This document shows, in pieces, positions 19,350-28,571 of a stretch of DNA of 64,000 bases. Position numbers and translations under genes: made by a program. Position 1 is the first letter of the stretch. Every line of letters begins with the position of its first letter. The DNA comes from Acidovorax sp. NCPPB 3576 (GTDB lineage Bacteria > Pseudomonadota > Gammaproteobacteria > Burkholderiales > Burkholderiaceae_C): assembly GCF_028473605.1 (NCBI RefSeq), contig NZ_CP097267.1, forward strand, positions 810,501 through 874,500, read 5' to 3'. A model generated the notes under the pieces. That model saw nothing but the letters and a program-made list of their open reading frames with translations. It was not told the DNA's origin and made no database searches.

Positions 19350-19715
19350 ATGAGCGCCGTAGCCGAAAACATCCAGACCGAAATGCCCGCCCCGATCCTG
19401 TTCACCGACAGCGCGGCGGCCAAGGTGGCTGACTTGATTGCCGAAGAAGGCAACCCCGACCTGAAATTGCGTGTGTTCGTCCAGGGCGGCGGATGCTCGG
19501 GCTTCCAGTATGGCTTCACGTTCGATGAAATCACCAACGAAGACGACACCACCATGACCAAGAACGGCGTGTCGTTGCTCATTGATGCCATGAGCTACCA
19601 ATATTTGGTTGGTGCCGAGATCGACTACAAGGAAGATCTACAGGGCGCCCAGTTCGTCATCAAGAACCCGAACGCCACGACCACCTGTGGTTGCGGATCG
19701 AGCTTCTCGGCCTGA
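19350..19715 (+). CDS. erpA: Iron-sulfur cluster insertion protein ErpA
   Basis: 121 residues from [13 protein letters not shown] at 19350, preceded by GAAGGAG. An A-type Fe-S carrier that passes clusters to apo-proteins such as IspG/IspH. The three cluster-binding cysteines are present: [11 protein letters not shown] and the C-terminal [12 protein letters not shown]. It is followed by a strong terminator, so it closes the operon with the bactofilin gene or is transcribed alone. Confidence 0.97.
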   Translation: MSAVAENIQTEMPAPILFTDSAAAKVADLIAEEGNPDLKLRVFVQGGGCSGFQYGFTFDEITNEDDTTMTKNGVSLLIDAMSYQYLVGAEIDYKEDLQGAQFVIKNPNATTTCGCGSSFSA

Positions 19716-19738
19716 TGGCGCGATTTTTCGCCTGACCC

Positions 19739-19763
19739 AAAAGCCGCCTCCGGGCGGCTTTTT
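19739..19763 (+). terminator. Rho-independent terminator after erpA
   Basis: The stem GCCGCC/GGCGGC (19743-19748 with 19753-19758) has a TCCG loop and is followed by five T's. It lies 28 bp past the erpA stop. Confidence 0.9.
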
Positions 19764-19810
19764 GCTGGGCATGTGCGGCGGAACCCCTTACCGCCGTTGA
19801 TCGGAACGGC

Positions 19811-21235
19811 ATGCAACAAGAGCGCTCCCTTCAAATCCTGCTGTGGCTAGTGGCCGTCGGTTTTTTCATGCAGACGCTGGACGCCACCATCGTCAACACG
19901 GCCCTGCCCACCATGGCGCACAGCCTGGGGGAAAGCCCGCTGCGCATGCAATCGGTCGTGGTGGCGTATTCGCTGGCCATGGCGCTGCTGATTCCGGCTT
20001 CGGGCTGGGTGGCTGACCGCTTTGGCGCGCGGCGGGTGTATCTGAGCGCCATCGTGCTGTTCGTGGTGGGCTCGGTGCTTTGCGCCGTGTCGAGCCGGCT
20101 GGACCAACTGGTGGCGGCACGGGTGGTGCAGGGCCTGGGCGGAGCGCTGCTGCTGCCGGTGGGACGGCTGGTGGTGCTGCGCACCTTTCCGCGCGAGAAG
20201 TTCCTGCAGGCCATGAGCTTCGTGGCGATCCCGGGCCTCATCGGGCCGCTGATCGGACCCACACTGGGCGGCTGGCTGGTGGAGGTGGCATCGTGGCACT
20301 GGATCTTCCTGATCAATGTGCCGGTCGGCCTGATCGGTTGCCTGGCCACGCTGCGGTACATGCCGGCCGTGCCTGGTGCCCCGGTGGCCCGCTTCGACCT
20401 GGCGGGCTATCTCATGCTGGCCTTCGGCATGGCGGCGCTGTCTCTGGCGCTCGATGGACTGTCGAGTCTGGGACTGCGGCAGGCGAGTGTGCTCGTGCTG
20501 CTGATTTTCGGGCTGGCGAGTCTGGTGGCGTACTGGCTCCATGCGGCACGCAAGCCGAACCCGCTGTTCTCGCCCCGGCTGTTTTCGGTGGCCACGCTGC
20601 GCATCGGGCTGCTTGGCAATCTATTTTCGCGCCTGGGCAGCTCGTGCATGCCCTTCCTGATCCCCTTGATGCTGCAGGTGACGATGGGTTACACGCCCCT
20701 GCACGCCGGGCTGATGATGCTGCCGGTGGCGTTGGCCGGCATGTCGATGAAGCGCTTCACGACGCCATTGATCACGCGGTTCGGCTACCGCCGCGTTCTG
20801 GTGGGCAACACGCTGATGGTGGGGATCACGATGGCGAGTTTTGCGCTCTCGGCCCCCTCGCAGCCGCTGTGGTGGCACATCGTGCAACTGGCGATCTTCG
20901 GGGCCGTGAATTCGCTCCAGTTCACGGCCATGAACACGGTCACGCTCAAGGACTTGAACCAGGGCATGGCCAGCAGCGGCAACAGCCTGCTGTCGATGGT
21001 GCAGATGGTGGCCATGGGCATGGGGGTGGCCGCCGCGGGCGGGGTGCTCTCGGCATTCACGGGCCACTTCGGGAGCGGGGGCGCGCAGCAGACGCTGTGG
21101 GCCTTCCAGGGCACCTTCGCCTGCATGGGGCTGGTGACCATCGCCTCGGCAGGCATCTTCTGGCAGTTGTCTCCACGCGACTCCGAAAGCGGTGCGGCTG
21201 CCGACGACGTGCCCGACGTGCCGGAGCACGTCTGA
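19811..21235 (+). CDS. MdtD-like MFS transporter (DHA2 family)
   Basis: 474 residues, mostly membrane helices, fitting the 14-helix DHA2 drug:H+ antiporters. Motif C-like and motif A regions are clear: GFFMQTLDATIVNTALPTM in helix 1, GWVADRFGARRVYL (motif A) and GPLIGPTLGGWLVEVASWHW. Length and the local phrases (AHSLGESPLRMQ, ASWHWIFLINVPVG) are close to E. coli MdtD. No MFP or TolC partner is next door, so it probably works as a single inner-membrane pump. The substrate is unknown. It is a single gene after a terminator, converging on anmK with a 4-bp gap. Confidence 0.92.
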   Translation: MQQERSLQILLWLVAVGFFMQTLDATIVNTALPTMAHSLGESPLRMQSVVVAYSLAMALLIPASGWVADRFGARRVYLSAIVLFVVGSVLCAVSSRLDQLVAARVVQGLGGALLLPVGRLVVLRTFPREKFLQAMSFVAIPGLIGPLIGPTLGGWLVEVASWHWIFLINVPVGLIGCLATLRYMPAVPGAPVARFDLAGYLMLAFGMAALSLALDGLSSLGLRQASVLVLLIFGLASLVAYWLHAARKPNPLFSPRLFSVATLRIGLLGNLFSRLGSSCMPFLIPLMLQVTMGYTPLHAGLMMLPVALAGMSMKRFTTPLITRFGYRRVLVGNTLMVGITMASFALSAPSQPLWWHIVQLAIFGAVNSLQFTAMNTVTLKDLNQGMASSGNSLLSMVQMVAMGMGVAAAGGVLSAFTGHFGSGGAQQTLWAFQGTFACMGLVTIASAGIFWQLSPRDSESGAAADDVPDVPEHV

Positions 21236-21239
21236 GCCG

Positions 21240-22349
21240 TCAGGCGGGGTAGATCGCGCCCAGGATGCGCAGTCCGGCCGCACCGGTAACGCTGGGCAGG
21301 TTGCCGCTTTGCCGCTCCACGGCGCGGTAGGCCAGCCAGGCGAAGGCGGCTGCTTCCACCTGCAGGGCCGGCATGCCGTGCGCGTCGGAGGCCGATACCG
21401 CGACCCCGGGCACAAGTGCCTGCAATCGGCGCATGAGGTGGCCGTTGAGGGCGCCGCCGCCGCACACGATCAACGGGTGACCGCCGTCGCCGAAATGGCG
21501 CACTCCATCGGCGCAGACGGTGGCCGTGAATTCGGTCAGCGTGGCCTGGACATCGGCCGGCGTGGCGGATGCGAACGCCGGCAGGTGCCCTGCCAGCCAG
21601 GTGGGGTTGAAAAGGTCCCGCCCTGTGCTTTTGGGCGGTGGCTGCGCCAGATACGGTTCGGCCCGCAGTGCGCCGAGCAGCGCGGGCAGCACCTGTCCGC
21701 TGGCGGCCCAGGCTCCGTCGCGGTCGAACGGCTGGCCCGTGTGCTGCTGGCACCAGTGGTCCATCAGCGCGTTGCCGGGTCCGCAATCGAACCCCAGCAC
21801 CGCACCCTGCGCGCCCAGCATGCTGAGGTTGGAAATGCCGCCGATGTTCAATACGCAGACGGTTCGTCCGGACTGGCCGAACACTCCTTGGTGGAAGGCC
21901 GGCACCAGCGGCGCGCCCTGGCCGCCTGCCGCCACATCGCGGCTGCGGAAGTCGGCCACCACGTCGATGCCCGACAACTCGGCCAGCAAGGCGGCGTTGC
22001 CCAGTTGCAGCGTGTAGCCGGTGCCGTCGAAGGCCTGCGGACGGTGGCGCACCGTCTGCCCGTGGGCGCCGATGGCGCGGACGGCGGAGGGTGGCACGCC
22101 GGCCTGGCTCAAAAGCGTGTGCACCACGCCGGCATAGGCACGCGCCAATGCGTTGCCGGCCAGCGCCGCGCGGTGCAGTTCGTCGGTGCCGGGTGTATTG
22201 AGTGCGAGCAGATCTGCTCTTAAATCAGGAGCAAAAGGTGCGCATGCATATTGCGCGACCTTGCATTTTCGATTGGAGAAATCGGCCAGCACCCCATCGA
22301 CTCCGTCGAGCGAGGTGCCCGACATGAGCCCGATGTACAGCGCTGGCAT
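21240..22349 (-). CDS. anmK: Anhydro-N-acetylmuramic acid kinase
   Basis: 369 residues, the normal length. AnmK phosphorylates and opens 1,6-anhydro-MurNAc from peptidoglycan turnover, giving MurNAc-6-phosphate for recycling. Seen: the N-terminal LYIGLMSGTSLDGVDGV (ATPase-fold phosphate 1), GAHGQTVRHRP, VLNIGGISNLSML, FDCGPGNALMDHW and CGGGALNGHLMRRL. It is downstream of the M23 peptidase gene on the same strand (23-bp gap), so the two form a cell-wall turnover pair. It acts in the cytoplasm. Confidence 0.97.
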   Translation of the reverse strand: MPALYIGLMSGTSLDGVDGVLADFSNRKCKVAQYACAPFAPDLRADLLALNTPGTDELHRAALAGNALARAYAGVVHTLLSQAGVPPSAVRAIGAHGQTVRHRPQAFDGTGYTLQLGNAALLAELSGIDVVADFRSRDVAAGGQGAPLVPAFHQGVFGQSGRTVCVLNIGGISNLSMLGAQGAVLGFDCGPGNALMDHWCQQHTGQPFDRDGAWAASGQVLPALLGALRAEPYLAQPPPKSTGRDLFNPTWLAGHLPAFASATPADVQATLTEFTATVCADGVRHFGDGGHPLIVCGGGALNGHLMRRLQALVPGVAVSASDAHGMPALQVEAAAFAWLAYRAVERQSGNLPSVTGAAGLRILGAIYPA

Positions 22350-22372
22350 GGGGCCGGAAACGCGCCGCGCGC

Positions 22373-23734
22373 TTACTGGGCGCTGGCTTGCTGCACCTGG
22401 GCGGCCGCCGACAGCTGGATGCGCATGTTCGATGCCAGGCGATTGAAGGCAGCGCGCGAGGCGGCGGAGACCGGCGTGGCGGCTTCGCTTTGCTGCGCGA
22501 TCACCATCGGGTCCTGGTGCTGGCCATCCACGCGGAACTCGAAGTGCAGGTGGGGGCCGGTGGCCCAGCCCGTCGCGCCGACGGCGCCGATGGTCTGTCC
22601 CTGCTCCACGCTCTGGCCCTTGCGCACGTCAATGCGGCTCAGGTGGGCATACACGGTAACGTGCTGGTTGCGGTGCTTGACGTAGATGACATTGCCATAG
22701 CCGTTCTGCACCCCGGCGAAATCGACCGTGCCGTCCCCCACGGTGCGCACGGCCGTGCCGGTGGGCGCTGCGAAATCGGTGCCCAGGTGGGCGCGCCACT
22801 TCTGCAGGATGGGATGAAAGCGCATCTTGAAGCCGCTCGAGATGCGCGAGAACTCCACCGGCGAGGTGAGGTAGGCGCGGCGCATGCTCTCGCCGTCCAG
22901 CGTGTAATAGGCGCCCTTGGAGGCGGGCGTGTCCTGGAACCACACGGCGTCGTGCGTCTTGCCGTTGTTGTGGAACTCCGCGCTCAGCACGCGGCCGCTG
23001 CGCAGCGGCTCGCCATCGGCTTCGAGCGTTTCATAGACCACCGAGAACCGGTCGTCCTTGCGCAGGGCGCGGTGGAAATCGATGTTGCTGGCGAACACCT
23101 CGGCGATCTGCGTCGCCACGGCATCGGGAATGTTGGAGGCGTCGGTCGCGGCAAACAGCGAGCTGCGGATGATGCCGCCGGCCAGCCGCGTGCCCACGGT
23201 GAGCGGCGCCGTCTCGACGCGCGAGGTGAATTCGTTGCCCTTGCGCTGCACGACCAGCCGGCGGAAGTTGCCGCTGTCGTCCTGAACCCAGCGCGCCGTG
23301 AGGCTGATGAGGCGGTGGTCGTCCGTGGTTTCTGCCGACACGGACCGGCCCGAGCGGCCCAGCAGGGTCTGGCGCACTTGGCCGTCGCTGCGCAGGAAGG
23401 CCGCGGCCGCGGGGTCTGCCACGCCCAGACGCTGCAGGATGGCTTCGGCGGTGTCGCTGCTGCGGGTCTGGTCCGAGCGATAGAGGGAATAGCTGGGAAT
23501 TTCCACCAGCGCCGGCAGGGACTGGTCGCTGGCCAGGGACTCCACCGCGTATTCGACTGTGCTGCGGGGCAGGTCGGCGGGGTCCGGCGCGAGGGACGCT
23601 ACGGCGAAAGCACCGCCGCCGCCCGTCAGCAACAGCGTTGCGATGGCGGCAGTGATGCGTTTGGGATGGTTCTGGGCGATGCGCGATAGCCGGTCCAGCA
23701 GTGCGAGGCTGGCGGATGTCAAGCCATTGTTCAA
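22373..23734 (-). CDS. M23-family peptidoglycan endopeptidase, inner-membrane anchored
   Basis: 453 residues. One N-terminal membrane helix (ITAAIATLLLTGGGGAFAV, ~29-47), then a ~250-residue periplasmic region with an SH3/OapA-like fold, then the LytM domain: AHLGTDFAAPTGTAVRTVG (HxxxD zinc site), YAHLSRIDVRKGQSVEQGQ and GWATGPHLHFEFRVDGQ (HxH). Both zinc-ligand motifs are intact, so it should be an active MepM-type DD-endopeptidase rather than an EnvC-like activator. The promoter must lie in the 179-bp gap shared with the divergent tyrS. It heads the operon with anmK. Confidence 0.95.
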   Translation of the reverse strand: MNNGLTSASLALLDRLSRIAQNHPKRITAAIATLLLTGGGGAFAVASLAPDPADLPRSTVEYAVESLASDQSLPALVEIPSYSLYRSDQTRSSDTAEAILQRLGVADPAAAAFLRSDGQVRQTLLGRSGRSVSAETTDDHRLISLTARWVQDDSGNFRRLVVQRKGNEFTSRVETAPLTVGTRLAGGIIRSSLFAATDASNIPDAVATQIAEVFASNIDFHRALRKDDRFSVVYETLEADGEPLRSGRVLSAEFHNNGKTHDAVWFQDTPASKGAYYTLDGESMRRAYLTSPVEFSRISSGFKMRFHPILQKWRAHLGTDFAAPTGTAVRTVGDGTVDFAGVQNGYGNVIYVKHRNQHVTVYAHLSRIDVRKGQSVEQGQTIGAVGATGWATGPHLHFEFRVDGQHQDPMVIAQQSEAATPVSAASRAAFNRLASNMRIQLSAAAQVQQASAQ

Positions 23735-23913
23735 AGTGTCTTACCCCAGGGTGAGGTGCGTTCGGGCCGGGCGGAGGGCGGAACGCACGAGCTTGGTCAG
23801 GCTGCAGCCATTCGGTGCAAGAGTCCGAACCGGCAGGACCACTAGAATCCGCCACTGCAAATGTGGGCCGGAGTATAACGACGAGCGCCCCGGAAACCCC
23901 CAAAAAAACCCTT

Positions 23914-25149
23914 ATGAATCAATTTGCTGTTACAACATTCCCAATCACCGATGGTGTAGGACGGGCGCTTGAGGTATCGCTGCGGGGCGCTGACGAATTG
24001 CTGCCGCGCGAGGAGTGGACCAAGAAGCTGGCGCGCTCCGAGGCGACCGGCGTGCCGCTGCGCATCAAGCTGGGGCTGGACCCGACGGCGCCGGACATCC
24101 ACATCGGCCACACCGTGGTACTCAACAAGATGCGCCAGCTTCAGGACCTGGGCCACCAGGTGATCTTCCTGATCGGCGACTTCACCAGCCTGATCGGCGA
24201 CCCTTCGGGCCGCAACAGCACCCGGCCGCCCCTCACCCCCGAGCAGATCAAGGCCAATGCCGAGACCTACTACCGCCAGGCCAGCATGGTGCTGGACCCG
24301 GCCAGGACCGAGATCCGCTACAACAGCGAATGGAGCGAGCCGCTGGGCGCCACCGGCATGATCCAGCTGGCTGCCAAGTACACGGTGGCCCGCATGATGG
24401 AGCGCGACGATTTCCACAAGCGCTTTTCCACCGGGCAGTCGATCAGCGTGCACGAATTCCTCTACCCGCTCATGCAGGGCTACGACTCGGTGGCGTTGAA
24501 GAGCGACCTGGAACTGGGCGGCACCGACCAGAAGTTCAACCTGCTCATGGGTCGCCATCTCCAGCAGGAGTATGGCCAGGAGCCGCAGTGCGTGCTCACC
24601 ATGCCGCTGCTGGTGGGCCTGGACGGCGTCGACAAGATGTCGAAATCCAAGAACAACTACATCGGCATTGCGGAAGACGCCAACACCATGTTCGCCAAGG
24701 TGCTGTCCATCTCCGACACGCTGATGTGGGACTGGTACACGCTGCTGTCGTTCAAGTCCCTCGCCGAGATCGCCGCGCTCAAGGCCGAGGTGGAGGCGGG
24801 CCGCAACCCCAAGGACGCCAAGGTGATGCTCGCCAAGGAGATCACCGCGCGCTTTCACAGCGCGGCGGCCGCCGATGCGGCCGAGGTGGATTTCATCAAC
24901 CGCAGCAAGGGCGGGGTGCCCGACGAGATTCCCGAGGTGGCCTTGGCCGGCGCGCCGCTGGGCATCGGCGCGCTGCTGCGCCAGGCCAATCTGGCGCCTT
25001 CCGGCAGCGAGGCCAGCCGCCTGATCGATGGCGGCGGCGTGCGTGTGGACGGCGGTGTCGTCAGCGACAAGGGGCTCAAGCTGGAAGCGGGCACTTACGT
25101 GCTGCAGGTGGGCAAGCGCAAGTTCGCGCGGGTCACGCTCAGCGCCTGA
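23914..25149 (+). CDS. tyrS: Tyrosyl-tRNA synthetase
   Basis: 411 residues from [11 protein letters not shown] at 23914. The frame extends to 23815 but that segment is leader sequence. A class I aminoacyl-tRNA synthetase of the TyrRS type: HIGHT (His63), the Tyr/Gln/Asp pocket in [20 protein letters not shown], and DKMSKSKNN (Lys241), followed by a C-terminal S4 RNA-binding domain ([19 protein letters not shown]). This is the ~400-residue TyrZ-like subtype with the KMSKS lysines intact. It is a single gene, divergent from the M23 peptidase and convergent with a LysR gene. Confidence 0.97.
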   Translation: MNQFAVTTFPITDGVGRALEVSLRGADELLPREEWTKKLARSEATGVPLRIKLGLDPTAPDIHIGHTVVLNKMRQLQDLGHQVIFLIGDFTSLIGDPSGRNSTRPPLTPEQIKANAETYYRQASMVLDPARTEIRYNSEWSEPLGATGMIQLAAKYTVARMMERDDFHKRFSTGQSISVHEFLYPLMQGYDSVALKSDLELGGTDQKFNLLMGRHLQQEYGQEPQCVLTMPLLVGLDGVDKMSKSKNNYIGIAEDANTMFAKVLSISDTLMWDWYTLLSFKSLAEIAALKAEVEAGRNPKDAKVMLAKEITARFHSAAAADAAEVDFINRSKGGVPDEIPEVALAGAPLGIGALLRQANLAPSGSEASRLIDGGGVRVDGGVVSDKGLKLEAGTYVLQVGKRKFARVTLSA

Positions 25150-25182
25150 ACGCGCCGGGCTGGGGCGCGCGCTGCACGCACC

Positions 25183-26175
25183 TCAATCCAGGTTGTCGCT
25201 CAGGTCGGGGTCGGGCACGTCGCCGATCGCCTCGCGCGTGGCCTGTGCCTGCAAGGTGAGCCAGGCGCAGAAGGCCCGGATCTCGGGCCGCTGCCCGCTG
25301 CGCGGCCCCACCAGCAGCCAGTAAGCCAGCGGCGAATCGAGACGGTAGCCCGGCAGCACTTCCACCAGATCGCCCGAGGCCAGCGCGTCGGCGATGAGCG
25401 GCATGCGCGCCAGGGCCAGCCCCTGGCCGGTGAGCGTGGCCTGCACGATCTGGTGGGCGTAGTTGAAATACAGCCAGCGCTTGGGCTGCAGCTTTTCCTG
25501 GCCGTTGAGTTCGAACCAGCGGCGCCAGGTGAGCCATTCGAGGTGCATGGTGCGGTGCGCATCGCCCGCCTCGATGAGTGTGAAGCGCGCCACGTCTGCG
25601 GGCCCGCGGATGGGCGGGTTGCTCTTGATGAGCCAGGGGCTCGCCACCACCGCCAACTGCTCGCCGAACAGTCGCTGCGATCCGTTCATGTTGGCGCTGG
25701 GCAGGCTGTAGCGCAGGGCCAGGTCCACGTCGGCGGTTTCCAGGTCCACGGCCACATCGCTCGCGTCGATGCGGATGTCGATGTCGGGGTTTTCGCGCTG
25801 GAACTCCTCCATGCGGGGAATGAGCCACATCGAGGCGAAGCTGGCCCACGTGGTGATCGCCACGCTCTTGCGGCCGGCAGTCTGCCGCACCAGCCGCACG
25901 CAGGCATCCATGCGTTCAAGAGCGGGGGCGACGGCCCGCTGCAGCTGCGCGCCGGCGCTGGTCAGCTCCACCGCCCGGGTGTGGCGCAGAAACAGCGGCA
26001 CGCCCACTTCTTCTTCCAGCGCCTGGATCTGGCGGCTGACCGCCGACTGGGTGAGCGACAGCTCTTCCGCGGCCGCCCGGAAATTCAGGTGGCGGGCCAC
26101 CGCGAGAAAGGCACGCCAGTGGCCGACCGCCACTGGCCGGGTGCGCAGGTGGGTGATGGGGGCGGGCAGATTCAT
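25183..26175 (-). CDS. LysR-family regulator, GcvA-like
   Basis: 330 residues. The N-terminal winged helix-turn-helix is FRAAAEELSLTQSAVSRQIQ with LEEEVGVPLFLRHTRAVELT (~30-90), followed by the periplasmic-binding-like effector domain. The wing and effector sequence are of the GcvA subtype. It is read divergently from two DUF2917 genes, with a 117-bp AT-richer spacer that must hold the operator; LysR proteins usually regulate the divergent neighbour. In this family the LysR/DUF2917 arrangement recurs, but the inducer is unknown. Confidence 0.93.
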   Translation of the reverse strand: MNLPAPITHLRTRPVAVGHWRAFLAVARHLNFRAAAEELSLTQSAVSRQIQALEEEVGVPLFLRHTRAVELTSAGAQLQRAVAPALERMDACVRLVRQTAGRKSVAITTWASFASMWLIPRMEEFQRENPDIDIRIDASDVAVDLETADVDLALRYSLPSANMNGSQRLFGEQLAVVASPWLIKSNPPIRGPADVARFTLIEAGDAHRTMHLEWLTWRRWFELNGQEKLQPKRWLYFNYAHQIVQATLTGQGLALARMPLIADALASGDLVEVLPGYRLDSPLAYWLLVGPRSGQRPEIRAFCAWLTLQAQATREAIGDVPDPDLSDNLD

Positions 26176-26292
26176 GGGTGCGATTGATGAGGCTGAGGAA
26201 TTAAATTATCTCCGGCTTTTCATTGGACCGGATGGGGTGAAAGGCTGAATATCCAGTCCTGTCAACACCAAAATCCATGCAAGGAGCGCCCC

Positions 26293-26817
26293 ATGTCAAA
26301 CCATTCCGTTCTGGAATCGCAACAATCCCAGGCGGGCGCTGCGTCGGCCCGGACCCTGGCGGGCTGCTGGATTTTGCCCCCGCGGCGCGCGTTGGGTTTG
26401 TATCCCACCCAGCGGGCGCGGTTGCGCGTCGAGCGCGGCGGTGTCTGGCTTACGGTGACGGGCCGCAAGGGCGCACTGCCCGGCGACTGGTTCCTCGGCG
26501 AAGGCGACGAGCAGGTGCTTGAACCAGGGGTCCACGCCGTCATCGAGCCTTGGCATGGGGGGCAGGCCGCGCTTTCGGACGATCCGCTGGCCGAGGGCGT
26601 GCAATTTCGTTGGGATGCGGTCGCCCTGCCAGCGCATGCGACGCAAGCCGAAGTCTGGTCACGGGGCGTCGTGGCGCCTTGGGCGGAACTGGTGGGCGCT
26701 CTGCGTGGCGCGGCGTGGGCCGCGGCCCGGCTGGCGCGGGGGCTGCTGCAGTGGGCGGGCAGAGGCCGTTGGGCGCCGGCGGCCCCTCGGGCCTGCATTG
26801 ATGCGCAATGCGAATAG
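26293..26817 (+). CDS. DUF2917 domain protein 1
   Basis: 174 residues, no signal peptide. The DUF2917 domain is at ~25-95: CWILPPRRALGLYPTQRARL, RVERGGVWLTVTGRKGALPGD-type beta turns and EPGVHAVIEPWH. This looks like a small cupin-like beta barrel. The C-terminal ~70 residues are Ala/Arg/Trp-rich and amphipathic. The function is unknown. It is divergent from the LysR gene and followed by a second DUF2917 gene 122 bp on. The pair is probably under LysR control. Confidence 0.8.
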   Translation: MSNHSVLESQQSQAGAASARTLAGCWILPPRRALGLYPTQRARLRVERGGVWLTVTGRKGALPGDWFLGEGDEQVLEPGVHAVIEPWHGGQAALSDDPLAEGVQFRWDAVALPAHATQAEVWSRGVVAPWAELVGALRGAAWAAARLARGLLQWAGRGRWAPAAPRACIDAQCE

Positions 26818-26939
26818 ATTGGAGAGGCTTTTCGCATTGATGTGGTTCCAGCATGAATCGACCGAGGCGTTTTCATTGGACGGTGCCACATTGCCAGACG
26901 CATCATAGGCACATTGCTAGGGTTTTCCAGGAGAAAGAA

Positions 26940-27311
26940 ATGACCGCTTCAAATGTTCTGAATTTTCAACAATCCGCTGTCTTGCCTCGCGGAGAGGCGA
27001 AAGACATTTGCATGTTGGCCAACGGTACGGCCCACAGTCTGCGCCCTCGCGTCCCGATGGCACTGCGTGTGATGTCGGGCCATGCCTGGGTCACGCTGGA
27101 CGACGGCCCGAACGGCGAACGCGATCTGGCGGCTGGGGATGTGTTCCTCAATGCCGGCCAGACCTTGTGGGTGGCAGCCGGGCAACATGCCGTCGTCGAG
27201 CCTCTGGGCCGCGATGCCGTGCAGTACCGCTTCAGTGCTTCGGCTGCGGTCCGCCATGCGGACAGCGCCTTGAAGGCCCGTTCCACGCAAGGCGAGGCCT
27301 GCTGCGCCTGA
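26940..27311 (+). CDS. DUF2917 domain protein 2
   Basis: 123 residues from MTASNVLNFQQSAV at 26940, with an AGGAGAAAG ribosome site; the frame upstream to 26853 is not favoured. DUF2917 covers most of it: LANGTAHSLRPRVPMALRVM, GHAWVTLDDGPNGERDLAAG and DVFLNAGQTLWVAAGQHAVV. It looks like a duplicated relative of the preceding gene with only the core domain. The fold appears to be a small beta barrel. No catalytic residues are evident and the function is unknown. Confidence 0.85.
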   Translation: MTASNVLNFQQSAVLPRGEAKDICMLANGTAHSLRPRVPMALRVMSGHAWVTLDDGPNGERDLAAGDVFLNAGQTLWVAAGQHAVVEPLGRDAVQYRFSASAAVRHADSALKARSTQGEACCA

Positions 27312-27633
27312 GCCGAGCGCACTTTTGTCTGAACAACGGGCCGGAGGCTGTCGAGGCCCCGGCCCGTTTGACGTTCCGGATCGAGCGCAGAGTTTGACGG
27401 GTGCTGTTGCAGCGATGTCTCAAATCCCAGGGCCCGCCCAGGCGCCGCGTGTGCCCCGTGCGAGCGGCGCCAAGCGCATGCCTGGCGCGAAAACTCCATA
27501 GCCAGAAAGTCAATCGCCATCGGCGGGGCGGGCCCAGGCGTGTGGTGTGCCGGGCACAGTGTCAAAAGACATAGGGAATAGTGCCTTGCTTTGCCTAGAA
27601 TCGCCGCCCACCAGTTCTCACCGATTCGCCTTT
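27312..27633. other. Intergenic gap, no gene seen
   Basis: 322 bp between the second DUF2917 gene and the Crp/Fnr gene. A GGGCCGGAGGCTG/GGCCCCGGCCCG stretch at 27338-27366 can form a GC hairpin but lacks a T run. A TAGAAT at 27596-27601 could be a -10 box for the regulator. The open frames on both strands show no coding character. Confidence 0.5.
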
Positions 27634-28404
27634 ATGAGCGTGGACTTTGCTTCTGAATCCCTGGCGCATGCCGTTCCGCGCCATTGCGATGCCTGCCGGT
27701 TGCGCAACACCTCTTCTGCCTTCACGCCGGTCTCGCCGCAGGAGCTGCGGTTCATCGACGACTTCCGGTGCGGCACAGCCACCGTGGCGGCCGGTGGCAC
27801 GCTGATCCGAGAGCACCAGCCCAACGGCAAGCTCTACACGCTCTATACCGGCTGGGCGTTTCGCTACAAGACGCTGTCGGACGGGCGGCGCCAGATCCTC
27901 AACTTCCTGCTGCCGGGCGATCTGGTAGGGCTGCAGCAGGAGTTCGGCGACACCGCGATGCACGGCGTGGAGGCCGTCACCCCTTGCGCGTTCTGCGTGT
28001 TCCCGGCCGACGGGCTTTGGTCGCTGTTTCGCGACCACGGGCGGCTGGGCTACGACGTGACCTGGCTCGCGGCGCGGGGCGAGGGCATGGTGGACGACAA
28101 CCTGCTCACCACCGGCCGGCGCAATGCCACCGAGCGCGTGGCCATGCTGCTCATGCACCTGTACCGCCGGCTCGACCGCCTGGGGCTGTCCGAGAACGGC
28201 ACCGTCGAATTCCCCATCACCCAGCAGCACATCGCCGACTCGCTCGGGCTGTCGCTCGTGCACACCAACAAGACGCTGCGGCGCCTGGCGCAACTGGGTC
28301 TGCACGAGATCGCCGATGGGCGGCTGCGAATCATCAATCCGCGCGCGCTGGCCCGCATCGCCGAGTACTACGACACCATCCCCCGGCCGGTGCCCCTGCT
28401 CTAG
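27634..28404 (+). CDS. Crp/Fnr-family transcription regulator
   Basis: 256 residues from MSVDFASESLAHAV at 27634. The frame starts at 27547, but that leader is unlike the family. It has an N-terminal cyclic-nucleotide-binding-fold sensor and a C-terminal helix-turn-helix: FPITQQHIADSLGLSLVHTN. The N-terminus has a CDAC pair (HCDACRLRN) reminiscent of Fnr, but only two of the usual clustered cysteines are there; other cysteines are at FRCGTA and PCAFCVF. So it may bind a metal or cluster, but canonical 4Fe-4S ligation as in Fnr is not evident. It is a single gene followed by an inverted copy of the dispersed repeat. Confidence 0.9.
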   Translation: MSVDFASESLAHAVPRHCDACRLRNTSSAFTPVSPQELRFIDDFRCGTATVAAGGTLIREHQPNGKLYTLYTGWAFRYKTLSDGRRQILNFLLPGDLVGLQQEFGDTAMHGVEAVTPCAFCVFPADGLWSLFRDHGRLGYDVTWLAARGEGMVDDNLLTTGRRNATERVAMLLMHLYRRLDRLGLSENGTVEFPITQQHIADSLGLSLVHTNKTLRRLAQLGLHEIADGRLRIINPRALARIAEYYDTIPRPVPLL

Positions 28405-28411
28405 GCTTTAG

Positions 28412-28478
28412 GTAAAATCGGCCTCCAGCGCAATAAGTACTAGGGCATTTAGCTATTAATTTTGTAGCAATTGCAAAA
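28412..28478 (-). repeat. Dispersed Comamonadaceae-type short repeat, copy 2 (inverted)
   Basis: Read on the minus strand it runs TTTTGCAATTGCTAC..., AATAGCT, then TGCGCTGGAGGCC and T's. It shares the start, the AATAGCT stretch and the GCGCTGGAGGCC core with the copy at 10671-10728. It fills most of the gap between the Crp/Fnr gene and glmU. Confidence 0.65.
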
Positions 28479-28571
28479 CCCGTGATGAGTGCGGCAGGGC
28501 GCCGATAATCGGCGGATTCTCCTGGGACGCCGGTCGCCGTGCCGCGCGGCCGCAACCGAACGGACCCTTTC

